A stretch of DNA of 49,521 nt, taken from the NCBI RefSeq assembly GCF_001544195.1, contig NZ_BCPY01000013.1, positions 1-49,521 on the forward strand. The letters are read 5' to 3'. The DNA is from Tetragenococcus solitarius NBRC 100494 (GTDB lineage: Bacteria; Bacillota; Bacilli; Lactobacillales; Enterococcaceae). Made by a program: the position numbers and the translations under genes. Within the stretch, counting starts at the first letter, position 1; every line of letters begins with the position of its first letter. This document shows, one piece after another, positions 8,971-17,466 of the stretch. A model generated the notes under the pieces. It saw nothing but the letters and a program-made list of their open reading frames with translations. It did not search any database and was not told where the DNA came from.

Positions 8971-9819
8971 ATGAATATTTTATTTACTATCCAGCATCAA
9001 TTAAATAAATTACCAAAGGCGGAAAAGAAATTAGCAGAATGGATCTTGCAACAGCCTGAAGAAGTGATTCGCATGAGCGCAAAAACTTTGTCCCAAGCTT
9101 CTAATACCAGCCCTGCTACAGTTGTGAGGCTGTGTTATTCATTAGGTTTGGAAGGATTTACGGATTTAAAATTAAAACTATCTGCAAATCAACCGGCAAT
9201 CAAAGAAGATCTTTATACAGATATTGTACCTGGCGAGGGTATTAGTACAATTAAACAAAAATTATTGTTAAAAATGACGGATGGTTTAGAAAAAAATTGT
9301 GAGAAGCTTGAGACTGAACCTATCGAACGAATTGTTCGTTTACTTGAAACGACAGAAACAATGTTTACCTATGGAATTGGCGCCTCAGGGATTGTTGCAG
9401 ATGATTTTGCCCAGAAATTTTTACGTGTGGGAAAAAAAGTAATTTATAGTAAAGATTATCATTTACTGACAACAGCCATTGTAACAAACGAAATTCCCTC
9501 CTGGATCTTTTTGGTTTCAAATTCGGGCGAAAAGCAAGAGGTAGTGAATTTAGCTTTATTGGCAAAAGAACAAGGAATTCCGGTTGTAGGTATGACAAGC
9601 AAAGCTCATTCTTCCCTAGCGACTATTGCAGATGTATTGTTACACACCGCAGACGGTGGTGAAGCGCCCTTGAGAAGCTCGGCAACCAATTCGTTGCTGG
9701 TACAATTGTATACTGTAGATGTACTACTTTCTGCTTATGCAACTAAACATTATGATAAAATTTTAAGACAGTTAGAACAAACCAAAACAACAGTGCAAAT
9801 TATTGAGCAAAATGATTAA
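8971..9819 (+). CDS. murR: MurR/RpiR-family transcriptional regulator
   Basis: A 282-residue regulator with an N-terminal RpiR-type helix-turn-helix (about residues 1-75, including SQASNTSPATVVRLCYSLGLEGFTDLK) and a C-terminal SIS phosphosugar-binding domain (about 110-260, TYGIGASGIVADDFAQKF, FLVSNSGEKQEVV). MurR proteins sense MurNAc-6P and repress the salvage genes. The frame can also be opened at TTG8956, but ATG8971 has TGAGGA eight bases upstream and gives the usual N-terminus. It is the last gene of the cluster and is followed by a terminator. Confidence 0.9.
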   Translation: MNILFTIQHQLNKLPKAEKKLAEWILQQPEEVIRMSAKTLSQASNTSPATVVRLCYSLGLEGFTDLKLKLSANQPAIKEDLYTDIVPGEGISTIKQKLLLKMTDGLEKNCEKLETEPIERIVRLLETTETMFTYGIGASGIVADDFAQKFLRVGKKVIYSKDYHLLTTAIVTNEIPSWIFLVSNSGEKQEVVNLALLAKEQGIPVVGMTSKAHSSLATIADVLLHTADGGEAPLRSSATNSLLVQLYTVDVLLSAYATKHYDKILRQLEQTKTTVQIIEQND

Positions 9820-9890
9820 AAAAGCAGCCTAGTGTATCTCTTTTTAGTCTTCAGTCATTGAGGATAAAGATACATAAGGGCTGCTTTTTT
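9820..9890 (+). terminator. Terminator after murR
   Basis: AAAGCAGCC pairs with GGGCTGCTTT (9878-9887), followed by T residues. The interior GTATCT/AGATAC extends the stem. The T run leads directly into a possible -10 (TATACT, 9893-9898) for the next gene. Confidence 0.8.
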
Positions 9891-9930
9891 GTTATACTTA
9901 TTTAAAAAGCAAAATTATGGAGGAAAGAAC

Positions 9931-10677
9931 ATGGGATTTCACGCACTGATGTATCACGAAATCAGAGAAAAAGACTCATTTGATGCAACAAAGCCGTCAC
10001 CTATTTTGGTCAATCAACCGTATAAAGATGCCCTGCCTGTAAAACTATTCAGTGATTTAACTGACTTTAAAGCACAGATGGACTTTTTAGAACAGGAAAA
10101 TTATTACACACTTAGTCTACAAGAAGTAAAAAATTACTATCAAAAAGGAAAAAAGCTGCCTGAAAAGTCTGTCCTATTAACTTTTGATGACGCTTACCAA
10201 TCTGTTTATAAGTATGCTTATCCGATTTTACAGCAAAAAAATTTTCATGCAGTGTGTTTTGTTGTTAAGAGCTGGCTCTTTGAACAAATCCAAGAATTTA
10301 AGCCCAGTCAATCTGTTGTGATGGCAAAAAAGGAATTAGAAAAGATGAAAGATGTCTTTGAACTAGCGAATCATACCACCAATTTACATCAACGTTATCC
10401 TGATGGGTCGACTGAGATGCAAAAAGTTTCAGAGGGTAAATTAAAAAAAGATCTCAAGGATTGTGGTCAGTATGTTGATTATGCGGATATTTTTGCCTAT
10501 CCCTTTGGTGTTTATCGCCAGGCGGATGTTAAAAGATTAGCACAATTAAATATTCAATATGCGTTCACCACAGTGCCAGGAGAAAACATGCGACAAACAC
10601 CTGTACTCACTTTACACCGAGATACTATTTGGTATGGTTGTACATTATCTGAGTTTAAGGCTTTGCTGAGAAAATAA
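9931..10677 (+). CDS. Polysaccharide deacetylase-family protein, apparently cytosolic
   Basis: A 248-residue single NodB-type domain. The motifs are LTFDDAYQSVY (catalytic and metal Asp pair), NHTTNLHQRY (two metal His) and FAYPFGVY. There is no signal peptide or membrane anchor, so it appears to act in the cytosol, unlike peptidoglycan deacetylases such as PgdA. The start is ATG9931, directly after TGGAGGAAAGAAC; the frame is open back to 9889. Directly after the MurNAc cluster, a cytosolic amino-sugar deacetylase for recycled sugars is conceivable. This is inference from position only. Confidence 0.8.
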   Translation: MGFHALMYHEIREKDSFDATKPSPILVNQPYKDALPVKLFSDLTDFKAQMDFLEQENYYTLSLQEVKNYYQKGKKLPEKSVLLTFDDAYQSVYKYAYPILQQKNFHAVCFVVKSWLFEQIQEFKPSQSVVMAKKELEKMKDVFELANHTTNLHQRYPDGSTEMQKVSEGKLKKDLKDCGQYVDYADIFAYPFGVYRQADVKRLAQLNIQYAFTTVPGENMRQTPVLTLHRDTIWYGCTLSEFKALLRK

Positions 10678-10705
10678 ATTATTGAGCTATATTAAGGAGA
10701 AATAA

Positions 10706-11662
10706 ATGAGGACACAAAAATTAGCGATTATCGGATTAGGACATGTAGGTTCCAGCGTATTGGCAACGGCGGTGCAAACAGAACTTTTTGGTGAAATTGT
10801 CTTGATTGATCCTAGAGATCATGTAGCTTTTGGTGAAGGGTTAGATCAGACGCATGCTGGCGGTTTATTGTCTCGTAAGAATATCACCATTTATGCAGGA
10901 TCTTATGGGGATGTCGCAGATGCAAATATCATCATAATTGCGGCTACCCATGTTTATCCGAATGGCGAAATCCCTGCAGATCGTCAAGATTTACTAACTG
11001 AAAATTTACCCATTATTCATGAAATTATGAAAAATATTGTACGACATACGCAAACAGCCATGTTGATTTTCATTACCAACCCAGCGGATACGATCATTCA
11101 TATTGCGGCGTCTTATGATTATCCTCGAAATTTACTTTTAAGTACAGGAACCATGCTAGACTCTTCAAGGTTGCGACAACTGCTGGGTCAGCGCTATCAA
11201 GTTGATCCTAAAGCTATTTCTGCCTATATGATGGGAGAACACGGCTATGCTGCTTTTCCTGTGCTTAGTCATTTGACAATCGGCGGAATTGCTTATGAAC
11301 AGTTGAGTGACTATTTTCCTGAGATACCGCTACTTACAGCTGAAGAGATAAAAGAAAAAGTTGTCCAAGCAGCTTATGATGTTTTTGAGACTAAAAATGG
11401 TGTGACTAATGTTGCCGTTGCACAATCTGCCATCGATATTGCACGTTGTGTACTATTAGATGAAAAAAGTATCTATCCGGTGAGTGTTCCTATGTCTGAA
11501 TATGAATATGGGTTTAGTGGACGTTGCGCCTATAGTGTTCCATGTATATTAGGAAAAGACGGGGTGGAGAAAAAGCTGCTAGTAACACTAAATGAGTGGG
11601 AAAAAGAAAAATTAGCAGAAGCTGTGACTAGCATACGTCATTCGATTGCACTGACAGAGTAA
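10706..11662 (+). CDS. L-2-hydroxyacid (lactate/malate-type) dehydrogenase
   Basis: A 318-residue NAD-dependent dehydrogenase of the lactate/malate family. The N-terminal Rossmann motif is IIGLGHVGSSV (GxGxxG), with the coenzyme Asp in LIDPRD. The substrate Arg is in DSSRLRQLLGQR and the catalytic His in GEHGYAAFPVL. Spacing and sequence resemble L-2-hydroxyisocaproate dehydrogenases of lactobacilli more than the main glycolytic LDH, which usually has GEHGDS. It probably interconverts branched or atypical 2-oxoacids and hydroxyacids. The Shine-Dalgarno is AAGGAG. It is 28 bp after the deacetylase, so co-transcription is possible. Confidence 0.82.
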   Translation: MRTQKLAIIGLGHVGSSVLATAVQTELFGEIVLIDPRDHVAFGEGLDQTHAGGLLSRKNITIYAGSYGDVADANIIIIAATHVYPNGEIPADRQDLLTENLPIIHEIMKNIVRHTQTAMLIFITNPADTIIHIAASYDYPRNLLLSTGTMLDSSRLRQLLGQRYQVDPKAISAYMMGEHGYAAFPVLSHLTIGGIAYEQLSDYFPEIPLLTAEEIKEKVVQAAYDVFETKNGVTNVAVAQSAIDIARCVLLDEKSIYPVSVPMSEYEYGFSGRCAYSVPCILGKDGVEKKLLVTLNEWEKEKLAEAVTSIRHSIALTE

Positions 11663-11689
11663 AGCCGACAAACTATGAATTTATAAAAA

Positions 11690-11776
11690 ACAGCTACCAT
11701 CTGAACCGACGCCCAAAAGTTAGATTTTTGTTCTAACTTTTGGAGGTCACTTCAATCATCAGGCAACTGTTTTTTG
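11690..11776. terminator. Bidirectional terminator between convergent genes
   Basis: AAAAAACAG (plus strand) and CTGTTTTTT bracket the region, and a perfect inner hairpin, CCAAAAGTTAGA/TCTAACTTTTGG, lies at 11713-11743. The structure serves both the plus-strand dehydrogenase and the minus-strand ppsR gene. Confidence 0.7.
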
Positions 11777-11778
11777 AG

Positions 11779-12594
11779 CTATCGATTAATTTGAAAACGC
11801 GTAATATACTCAGCTGTTTCTTCAATTGACATATCGTCTACTTGTATAGTCTTTGCTTCTAATCTACGATAAACTTCTTGGGCGTAGTCCATTTCTTCTC
11901 TGATATGCTCAACGTTTGTATAAGACGAACTACCACCTAGACCCAGAGAATTTAATCGTTTTTCGCGCCTTCGTTGAATCACTTCAGGAGTAGCAACTAA
12001 ACCGATGAGTTTTTCCTTCGATACATCAAAAATTTCTTTGGGCAGGGGAATTTCAGGTATCAATGGCAAGTTGGCTACTTTATAAGATTTATTTGCTAGA
12101 TACATACTTAAGGGAGTCTTTGAAGTACGAGACGGTCCTAAAATAACATAGTCTGCTTTTGAAAATCCTTTAGGATCTTGACCGTCATCGTATTTTACAG
12201 CAAAATCTATCGCTTCTATTTTTGTAAAATAATCCGATGTTAGTTTATGTTGCGCGCGAGCTTCACCTTTAGGTTCTAGACCGGTTTTTCCTTGGATAAG
12301 TTTCATCATTGGTGTCATGAAATCTACATAACTTAAAGAAGTACGAGAAGCAAATTCTTGGGCAGCTTCGTTGAAAGAATCTTTTACTAACGTACTAGCA
12401 ACCACAGCACTTTCTTGTAAAGCATCCCCTAAAACCTTAATTAGTTCTTCTTTAGAGTCGATAAAGGCAAATCGTTTCGTTTCAACATTCGATAATTCTG
12501 GAAATTGGGCAAGTACGGCGGTTGTGATCTTTTGTGCAGTATCCCCAATGGAATCAGAAATAATAAATAACTTTAGTGAGACATCTTTATTCAT
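11779..12594 (-). CDS. ppsR: Pyruvate, phosphate dikinase regulatory protein (DUF299; kinase/phosphorylase)
   Basis: About 271 residues, PPDK-regulatory family. It begins NKDVSLKLFIISDSIGDTAQKITTAVLAQF, typical of DUF299, and has a P-loop-like segment VILGPSRTSKTPLSMYLANK followed by the conserved NLPLIPEIPLP. Homologues phosphorylate PPDK with ADP at a Thr near the catalytic His to inactivate it, and reactivate it phosphorolytically. Two ATG starts exist (12603 and 12594). I prefer 12594, because AAGGTG at 12610-12605 is 10 bp before it but almost touches 12603. It is the last gene of the ppdK operon. Confidence 0.92.
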   Translation of the reverse strand: MNKDVSLKLFIISDSIGDTAQKITTAVLAQFPELSNVETKRFAFIDSKEELIKVLGDALQESAVVASTLVKDSFNEAAQEFASRTSLSYVDFMTPMMKLIQGKTGLEPKGEARAQHKLTSDYFTKIEAIDFAVKYDDGQDPKGFSKADYVILGPSRTSKTPLSMYLANKSYKVANLPLIPEIPLPKEIFDVSKEKLIGLVATPEVIQRRREKRLNSLGLGGSSSYTNVEHIREEMDYAQEVYRRLEAKTIQVDDMSIEETAEYITRFQINR

Positions 12595-12595
12595 G

Positions 12596-13219
12596 TTATG
12601 CATTCACCTTAATCCCTTCTTCGATAAAATGATTCATGATCCGTGTTTTAGTTATTTTACCAACAATTTTATCTGGCGTCTTATTTTCAACAACGGGGAG
12701 TGAGTCGACTTGATGCTGCATTAATAAATGACCCGCTGTCAAAATTGTCTCATCCGAGGTGATTGTAATGATGTTTGGCATTCGGCTCATGACAACAGCT
12801 ACTGGAATGTTTTCTTCGTTACTGGCTAAAACACTGCGTAAAAGATCCTTTCTTGAAAGAACACCAACTAATCTTTTATCTTCATTAACTACATACAAAG
12901 AACCTACATCGTACATAAATAAGTCTGTAATAGCGTCTTTTAAAGAGGTATCCTGTTTGATAAACACAGCCGGAATCATAATATCGTCCACTTTTTTCGT
13001 GTATAATTTTTCAAATAGTAACGGTTCGATTGTCTGACCGGAGTAAATATAACCAACTTTAGGACGTGCATCTAATACCCCTGTCATGGTTAACAGTGAC
13101 AAATCATTGCGCAATGTTGGTTTTGTAAGGTTCAGCTTTGCGGCAATATTATCTCCGGTAATGGGTTCATTTGCTTTAACAATCTCCATAATTAACTTTT
13201 GACGGTCAGAAAATTCCAT
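12596..13219 (-). CDS. CcpN/YqzB-type regulator: helix-turn-helix plus two CBS domains
   Basis: A 207-residue repressor-like protein. The N-terminal winged helix (MEFSDRQKLIMEIVKANEPI, then TGDNIAAKLNLTKPTLRND) is followed by two CBS domains (about 75-135 and 140-200) that usually bind adenine nucleotides. It is related to CcpN of Bacillus, which represses gluconeogenic genes under glycolytic conditions. ATG13219 has a consensus AAGGAG eight bases upstream. An in-frame ATG at 13255 overlaps the ppdK stop (ATGA) but lacks such a site. It lies between ppdK and ppsR and probably controls the operon through the palindrome at 15905-15946. Confidence 0.88.
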   Translation of the reverse strand: MEFSDRQKLIMEIVKANEPITGDNIAAKLNLTKPTLRNDLSLLTMTGVLDARPKVGYIYSGQTIEPLLFEKLYTKKVDDIMIPAVFIKQDTSLKDAITDLFMYDVGSLYVVNEDKRLVGVLSRKDLLRSVLASNEENIPVAVVMSRMPNIITITSDETILTAGHLLMQHQVDSLPVVENKTPDKIVGKITKTRIMNHFIEEGIKVNA

Positions 13220-13251
13220 AGTGACTCCTTCTTCATTCTTATTTATCTTTA

Positions 13252-15882
13252 TCATAGCGCAATTTCAGCTATACGACAATCGTTGAGTGCTGCTTGCCCG
13301 CAAGCTAAACGTGCTGCTGGGATACGATAGGCTGAACAAGAGACATAATCTACGCCGGCTTGTTGAAAGAAAGAAATGGAATTAGGATCACCGCCGACTT
13401 CGCCGCATACACCAATCATCATATTCGGATTGGTTTGACGAGCCTTTTTGACCGCCGTTTGAATAAGTTTGCCCACACCTGCTTGGTCTAAGGTCTGGAA
13501 AGGGTCTTGCGTTAAAATTCCCTTTTCTTTATAGATTGGTAAGAACTTACCAATGTCATCACGGGAAAATCCATAAGTCATTTGGGTAAGATCATTTGTA
13601 CCAAAACTGAAAAAGTCCGCATGTTTAGCTAGTCTATCAGCAGTCATACAAGCTCTAGGTAATTCAATCATTGTGCCGATTTCAAAAGGAAAAGGCTCTA
13701 CATTGGAAGCTTCGAATAAGTTTTTAATAGTGCGAAGTAAAGAATTTTTAACTTCGATTAATTCCTTTTCTTCGGCAACTAATGGAATCATGATTTCTGG
13801 CTTTACGCTATAACCAGCTTGCGTTAATTTAATCGCACTAGTGAAAATGGCTTTAACTTGCATTTGATAAATTCGTGCTTCAGTGATTCCTAAACGACAA
13901 CCTCGATGGCCCAACATAGGATTGGTTTCATGTAATTGTGCTATTTGTTTGGTGATTTGTTCAGGAGCTTTTTCCAATTGTTTTGCTAATTGTTGAATTG
14001 TTTGCGGGTCGGTCGGTAAAAATTCGTGCATTGGTGGGTCTAAAAGACGGATAACCATTGGTTTCTCTCCAACTGTTTGTAGCATATGATAAAAATCATC
14101 TTGTTGGAAATCAAGAAGCCTTTGAAGAGCTACCTCAAAAGAAGTTTCGTCTTCTGCCAAAATAAGCCGACGCATTTCCAAAATTCTTTTTTCGCCAAAA
14201 AACATATGCTCTGTACGTGCTAGACCAATTCCTGAAGCGCCAAAATTGATCGCTGCTGATAAATCTTGGATATTTTCTGCATTTGCGCGTACCATCAACT
14301 TTGCTTCTTTATCTGCCCAATTCAACAAACGTTGTAAATTTTGATTATCAGTAGGTCTTACAGTTTTTAATTCAGCTTGATAAATGGTTCCTGTAGTACC
14401 ATCAACAGAAATCGTACTTCCTTCGATTAAGGTTTGTCCTTTGCAAGTAACCGTTTGCGTTGTTTCATTAACAATGAGCTCTTCACAGCCAGCTACACAA
14501 CATGTTCCCATTCCACGGGCAACTACAGCAGCATGGGAAGTCATCCCTCCTCTAGAGGTAACAATTGCCTCACTTACTACCATTCCTTCAATATCTTCCG
14601 GTGAAGTTTCTTGTCGCACAAGAATAACTTTTTTCCCTTCTTCATGAAGTTCTTTAGCCCTTTCTGCTGTGAATACAATTTGACCACTAGCAGCTCCAGG
14701 ACTTGCCGGCAGACCTTTAGCTAGTACTTTAGCACTCTTAAGTTCTGCTGGGTCAAATATTGGATGAATTAATTGCTCCACCATCGTTGGTGTGATTCGT
14801 AATAACGCTTCTTTTTTGGTAATCGTTCCATCGTCGACAAGGTCTAAGGCGATGTTAAGTGCAGCTTGCGCGGTACGTTTGCCGCTTCGTGTTTGCAAAA
14901 TATAAAGTTTTCCATTTTCGATGGTAAATTCGATGTCTTGCATATCCTTATAATGGTCTTCCAAAATTTTTGCGTAATCTATAAAATCAGAATAGGCCAC
15001 AGGTAACAACTGTTTCAATTTGTCAATTGTTTGTGGCGTTCGGATGCCAGCGACCACATCTTCTCCTTGTGCATTAGGTAAAAATTCACCAAAAAGCTTC
15101 TTTTCGCCAGTTGCAGGGTTTCTAGTAAATGCAACCCCAGTTGCACTTTTTTCTCCGCTATTACCAAAAACCATTGACTGTACATTAACCGCAGTTCCTA
15201 GGTCAAATGGAATGTCATGTAAGTTACGATACACTTGTGCTCGCTCATTATTCCATGATTGAAAAACGGCTTTAATTGCTGTAAATAGCTGTTCTAAGGG
15301 ATCTTGAGGGAAATTTTTGTGCTGTTTATCAAAGAGCTGCTTATATGCTTTAATTACCTCTTGTTGCTCGGCTAACGAAAAATAACTAGGCGCTTTGTCA
15401 AAGGTTGTTTCAAACTTTTGTAAGATTTGATCAAACTGCTCCTTAGAAATCCCGTAGACGACATCACCAAACATTTGCATAAGACGGCGATAGCAATCAT
15501 AAGCAAAAGAAGGGGTGGTTAATCTAGCGAAATCCCGTACTTTTTTATCATTTAACCCAAGATTTAAAATAGTATCCATCATCCCTGGCATGGAAAACTT
15601 TGCTCCACTACGCACAGAGACCAACAATATGGAGCTGTCAGCGAGAAATGATTTTCCTGTTTCAGTTTCCAATCGATATATCGCTTTCAAAACCTCTTCT
15701 TTTAAAGACTGTTCAAAATAGTCATCTTGTTGCAAAAATTGCATACAAGCAGTCGTTGTAATAGTAAAACCAGCAGGAACTGGTAATCCTAATTGGGTCA
15801 TTTCTGCTAAATTTGCTCCTTTTCCACCTAATAAATCTTTCATAGTAGTGTTTCCTTCATTAAAATGGTAAATTTGTTTCAA
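13252..15882 (-). CDS. ppdK: Pyruvate, phosphate dikinase
   Basis: About 876 residues. It interconverts pyruvate + ATP + Pi with PEP + AMP + PPi. The N-terminal nucleotide-binding domain opens FNEGNTTMKDLLGGKGANLAEM and continues RSGAKFSMPGMMDTILNLG. The central phosphohistidine domain contains GGMTSHAAVVARGMGT, and the C-terminal barrel has GEVGGDPNSISFF with the catalytic Cys in DYVSCSAYR. The frame can begin at GTG15891, but AAAGGA (15898-15893) is only 1 bp from it. TTG15882 is 10 bp away and gives MKQIYHFNEGN, so I prefer it. First gene of a three-gene operon with its regulators. Confidence 0.93.
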   Translation of the reverse strand: MKQIYHFNEGNTTMKDLLGGKGANLAEMTQLGLPVPAGFTITTTACMQFLQQDDYFEQSLKEEVLKAIYRLETETGKSFLADSSILLVSVRSGAKFSMPGMMDTILNLGLNDKKVRDFARLTTPSFAYDCYRRLMQMFGDVVYGISKEQFDQILQKFETTFDKAPSYFSLAEQQEVIKAYKQLFDKQHKNFPQDPLEQLFTAIKAVFQSWNNERAQVYRNLHDIPFDLGTAVNVQSMVFGNSGEKSATGVAFTRNPATGEKKLFGEFLPNAQGEDVVAGIRTPQTIDKLKQLLPVAYSDFIDYAKILEDHYKDMQDIEFTIENGKLYILQTRSGKRTAQAALNIALDLVDDGTITKKEALLRITPTMVEQLIHPIFDPAELKSAKVLAKGLPASPGAASGQIVFTAERAKELHEEGKKVILVRQETSPEDIEGMVVSEAIVTSRGGMTSHAAVVARGMGTCCVAGCEELIVNETTQTVTCKGQTLIEGSTISVDGTTGTIYQAELKTVRPTDNQNLQRLLNWADKEAKLMVRANAENIQDLSAAINFGASGIGLARTEHMFFGEKRILEMRRLILAEDETSFEVALQRLLDFQQDDFYHMLQTVGEKPMVIRLLDPPMHEFLPTDPQTIQQLAKQLEKAPEQITKQIAQLHETNPMLGHRGCRLGITEARIYQMQVKAIFTSAIKLTQAGYSVKPEIMIPLVAEEKELIEVKNSLLRTIKNLFEASNVEPFPFEIGTMIELPRACMTADRLAKHADFFSFGTNDLTQMTYGFSRDDIGKFLPIYKEKGILTQDPFQTLDQAGVGKLIQTAVKKARQTNPNMMIGVCGEVGGDPNSISFFQQAGVDYVSCSAYRIPAARLACGQAALNDCRIAEIAL

Positions 15883-15904
15883 ATTAAACACATCCTTTCT
15901 TTTT

Positions 15905-15959
15905 AGTATGTATTATTTGACGCAAATTAAATATATAATACGTACTAAATAAATGTCAA
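15905..15959 (-). promoter_or_regulatory. ppdK promoter with palindromic operator
   Basis: On the minus strand, TTGACA (15959-15954) is followed after 16-17 bp by TATATA/ATATAT as -10. Two 12-bp half-sites, AGTATGTATTAT (15905-15916) and ATAATACGTACT (15935-15946), form an inverted repeat with one mismatch, 30 bp centre to centre, flanking the -10. This is a good candidate binding site for the CcpN-like protein encoded in the operon. Confidence 0.6.
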
Positions 15960-16113
15960 TCGAAAATAAAACATTTTTAAAGAAATTAGAATGTATTAAT
16001 GGTTGCCATTTACTCCATAAAGGCTTTTTGTTTTAAATTTTTTGAGGTTTGCTTTATGATGAATATGTAAAGTTGTTTTTTAACAACAAAGAAAAATTTA
16101 GGAGGAAAAAAAT

Positions 16114-16569
16114 ATGGCAGATCAAAAAAGTACAACTGGAGTTAATGCACAAAAAGGCCAAGAACAAGTTTCTGGCGAATTAACATTTGAAGACAAAGTG
16201 ATTCAAAAAATTATTGGAATTGCTTTGGAAAAAGTTGATGGATTACTGCAAGTTGATGGTGGCTTTTTCTCAAGTATGGCTGAACGTATTTCCAATTCAG
16301 ATAACGTAACAAACGGCATCGATACTGAAGTAGGTAAAGAACAAGTTGCTGTGGATTTAGACGTTGTCATTGAATACCGTAAAGACGCAGAAAATATTTA
16401 TGAACAAATCAAAAAAGTTTCCGCAGAACAAGTGAAAAAAATGACGCACTTAGACGTAGTTGAAGTAAATGTTCATGTAGAAGATATAAAGACGAAGGAA
16501 GAAATTGAAGAAGATAAAAAAACTGATGAACAACAATCGGACCAAACAAATAGTGAATCGAATAACTAA
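16114..16569 (+). CDS. gls24: Asp23/Gls24 family envelope stress protein (first copy)
   Basis: A 151-residue Asp23/Gls24 protein. The family core SGELTFEDKVIQKIIGIALEKVDGLLQVDGGFF is at about residues 20-52. It is followed by VTNGIDTEVGKEQVAVDLDVVIEY and the helix/strand segment MTHLDVVEVNVHVEDIK, then an acidic, Gln-rich tail. Such proteins are membrane-associated through AmaP and accumulate under alkaline, bile or cell-wall stress. The Shine-Dalgarno is TAGGAGG. It is about 110 bp upstream of amaP, in a four-gene stress cluster with a second gls24 copy. Confidence 0.92.
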   Translation: MADQKSTTGVNAQKGQEQVSGELTFEDKVIQKIIGIALEKVDGLLQVDGGFFSSMAERISNSDNVTNGIDTEVGKEQVAVDLDVVIEYRKDAENIYEQIKKVSAEQVKKMTHLDVVEVNVHVEDIKTKEEIEEDKKTDEQQSDQTNSESNN

Positions 16570-16676
16570 AATTTGAGCATGATTTTATCGCTGAATCCAA
16601 CGAACAAGTCACATCATCATGGGTCGGTTACATTTTGTACTGTTGAGCTTGTAACGTTGGTAGAGAGGGTGAAGCT

Positions 16677-17237
16677 ATGGGTAAGCTACGCAAAAGCTTA
16701 ATCAGCATCCTACTGTTGCTTTTGATTTTTACACTTTTCTTTGTATTCGTTGAAAACCAAGATGCAGTGCAATTACCAATACGTTTTATTTCAATGTATA
16801 ATTACCCATGGATTGGTATGTATGTGCAGGAGCTATTATTTGGCTTAAGTATTTTATTTCTTGTACTAACGGTTTTATTTTTTGTGATCACGATTTTTTA
16901 TCCTAAAAAGAAAAATATTTTAGTTTTAGCGCAACAACAAGGAACGTTAAAAATTCAAAAAAAAGCAGTGGAAAACTTTGTACTGCAAATTGTTGATAAA
17001 GAACCTTTTATTGAAAATCCTTCAATCAAGGTAAAAATGTACAACAAAAAAGTACGGATCAAAATTGCTGGTTACATGAGAAAAGCACCAGCTATTTTGG
17101 AAAAACAAAATGAATTGGTGGAAGAAATCCAATCACAAGTGGCTTCATTACTAGGAACGACTGAAAATATCAAAACAGATGTGTCTCTTGAAAATTATCG
17201 AAAACCAGAAGAAAAAAATCAAGAGCGAGTAAAATAA
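16677..17237 (+). CDS. amaP: Alkaline shock response membrane anchor protein AmaP
   Basis: A 186-residue membrane protein. There are two predicted spans: residues about 7-27 (SLISILLLLLIFTLFFVFV) and about 52-75. Between them is a short loop and after them a cytosolic domain of about 110 residues rich in Lys and Glu, with the DUF322-like pattern VKMYNKKVRIKIAGYMRKAP. AmaP recruits Asp23/Gls24 proteins to the membrane. ATG16677 has GAGGGTG five bases upstream. It sits between gls24 and the DUF2273 gene, the conserved order in Firmicutes. Confidence 0.88.
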   Translation: MGKLRKSLISILLLLLIFTLFFVFVENQDAVQLPIRFISMYNYPWIGMYVQELLFGLSILFLVLTVLFFVITIFYPKKKNILVLAQQQGTLKIQKKAVENFVLQIVDKEPFIENPSIKVKMYNKKVRIKIAGYMRKAPAILEKQNELVEEIQSQVASLLGTTENIKTDVSLENYRKPEEKNQERVK

Positions 17238-17250
17238 AGGAGGTTGCCAA

Positions 17251-17445
17251 ATGCAAGAATTTTTACAACGATATCGTGATGGAATTATCGGCGGCGGAAT
17301 CGGTTTAATTTTGGCAATTCTTCTGCTGATGATCGGTTTTTTAAAAACACTGCTAGTTATTGTCTGTACTTTTGTAGGAGCATTCATTGGGATCTATTTG
17401 AATCGGACCGGTTTTTTTGAGCGTTTCAAAAATCCTAGAAGATAG
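17251..17445 (+). CDS. DUF2273 small membrane protein
   Basis: A 64-residue protein with two hydrophobic spans around short basic termini. Its pattern GIIGGGIGLILAILLLMIGF and the closing TFVGAFIGIYLNRTGFFERF match DUF2273, the small partner found in asp23/amaP operons. Its biochemical role is unknown; a membrane partner of the Gls24/AmaP assembly is likely. The Shine-Dalgarno AAAGGAGG is strong and the gene follows amaP by 13 bp. Confidence 0.88.
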   Translation: MQEFLQRYRDGIIGGGIGLILAILLLMIGFLKTLLVIVCTFVGAFIGIYLNRTGFFERFKNPRR

Positions 17446-17466
17446 AAAAATTGGGAGGCTGTTAAG

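Noticed and set aside
12371-12703. Plus-strand open frame over ppsR and the CcpN-like gene
   Set aside because: It overlaps two well-supported minus-strand genes, has no ribosome site and its translation matches no family I recognise.
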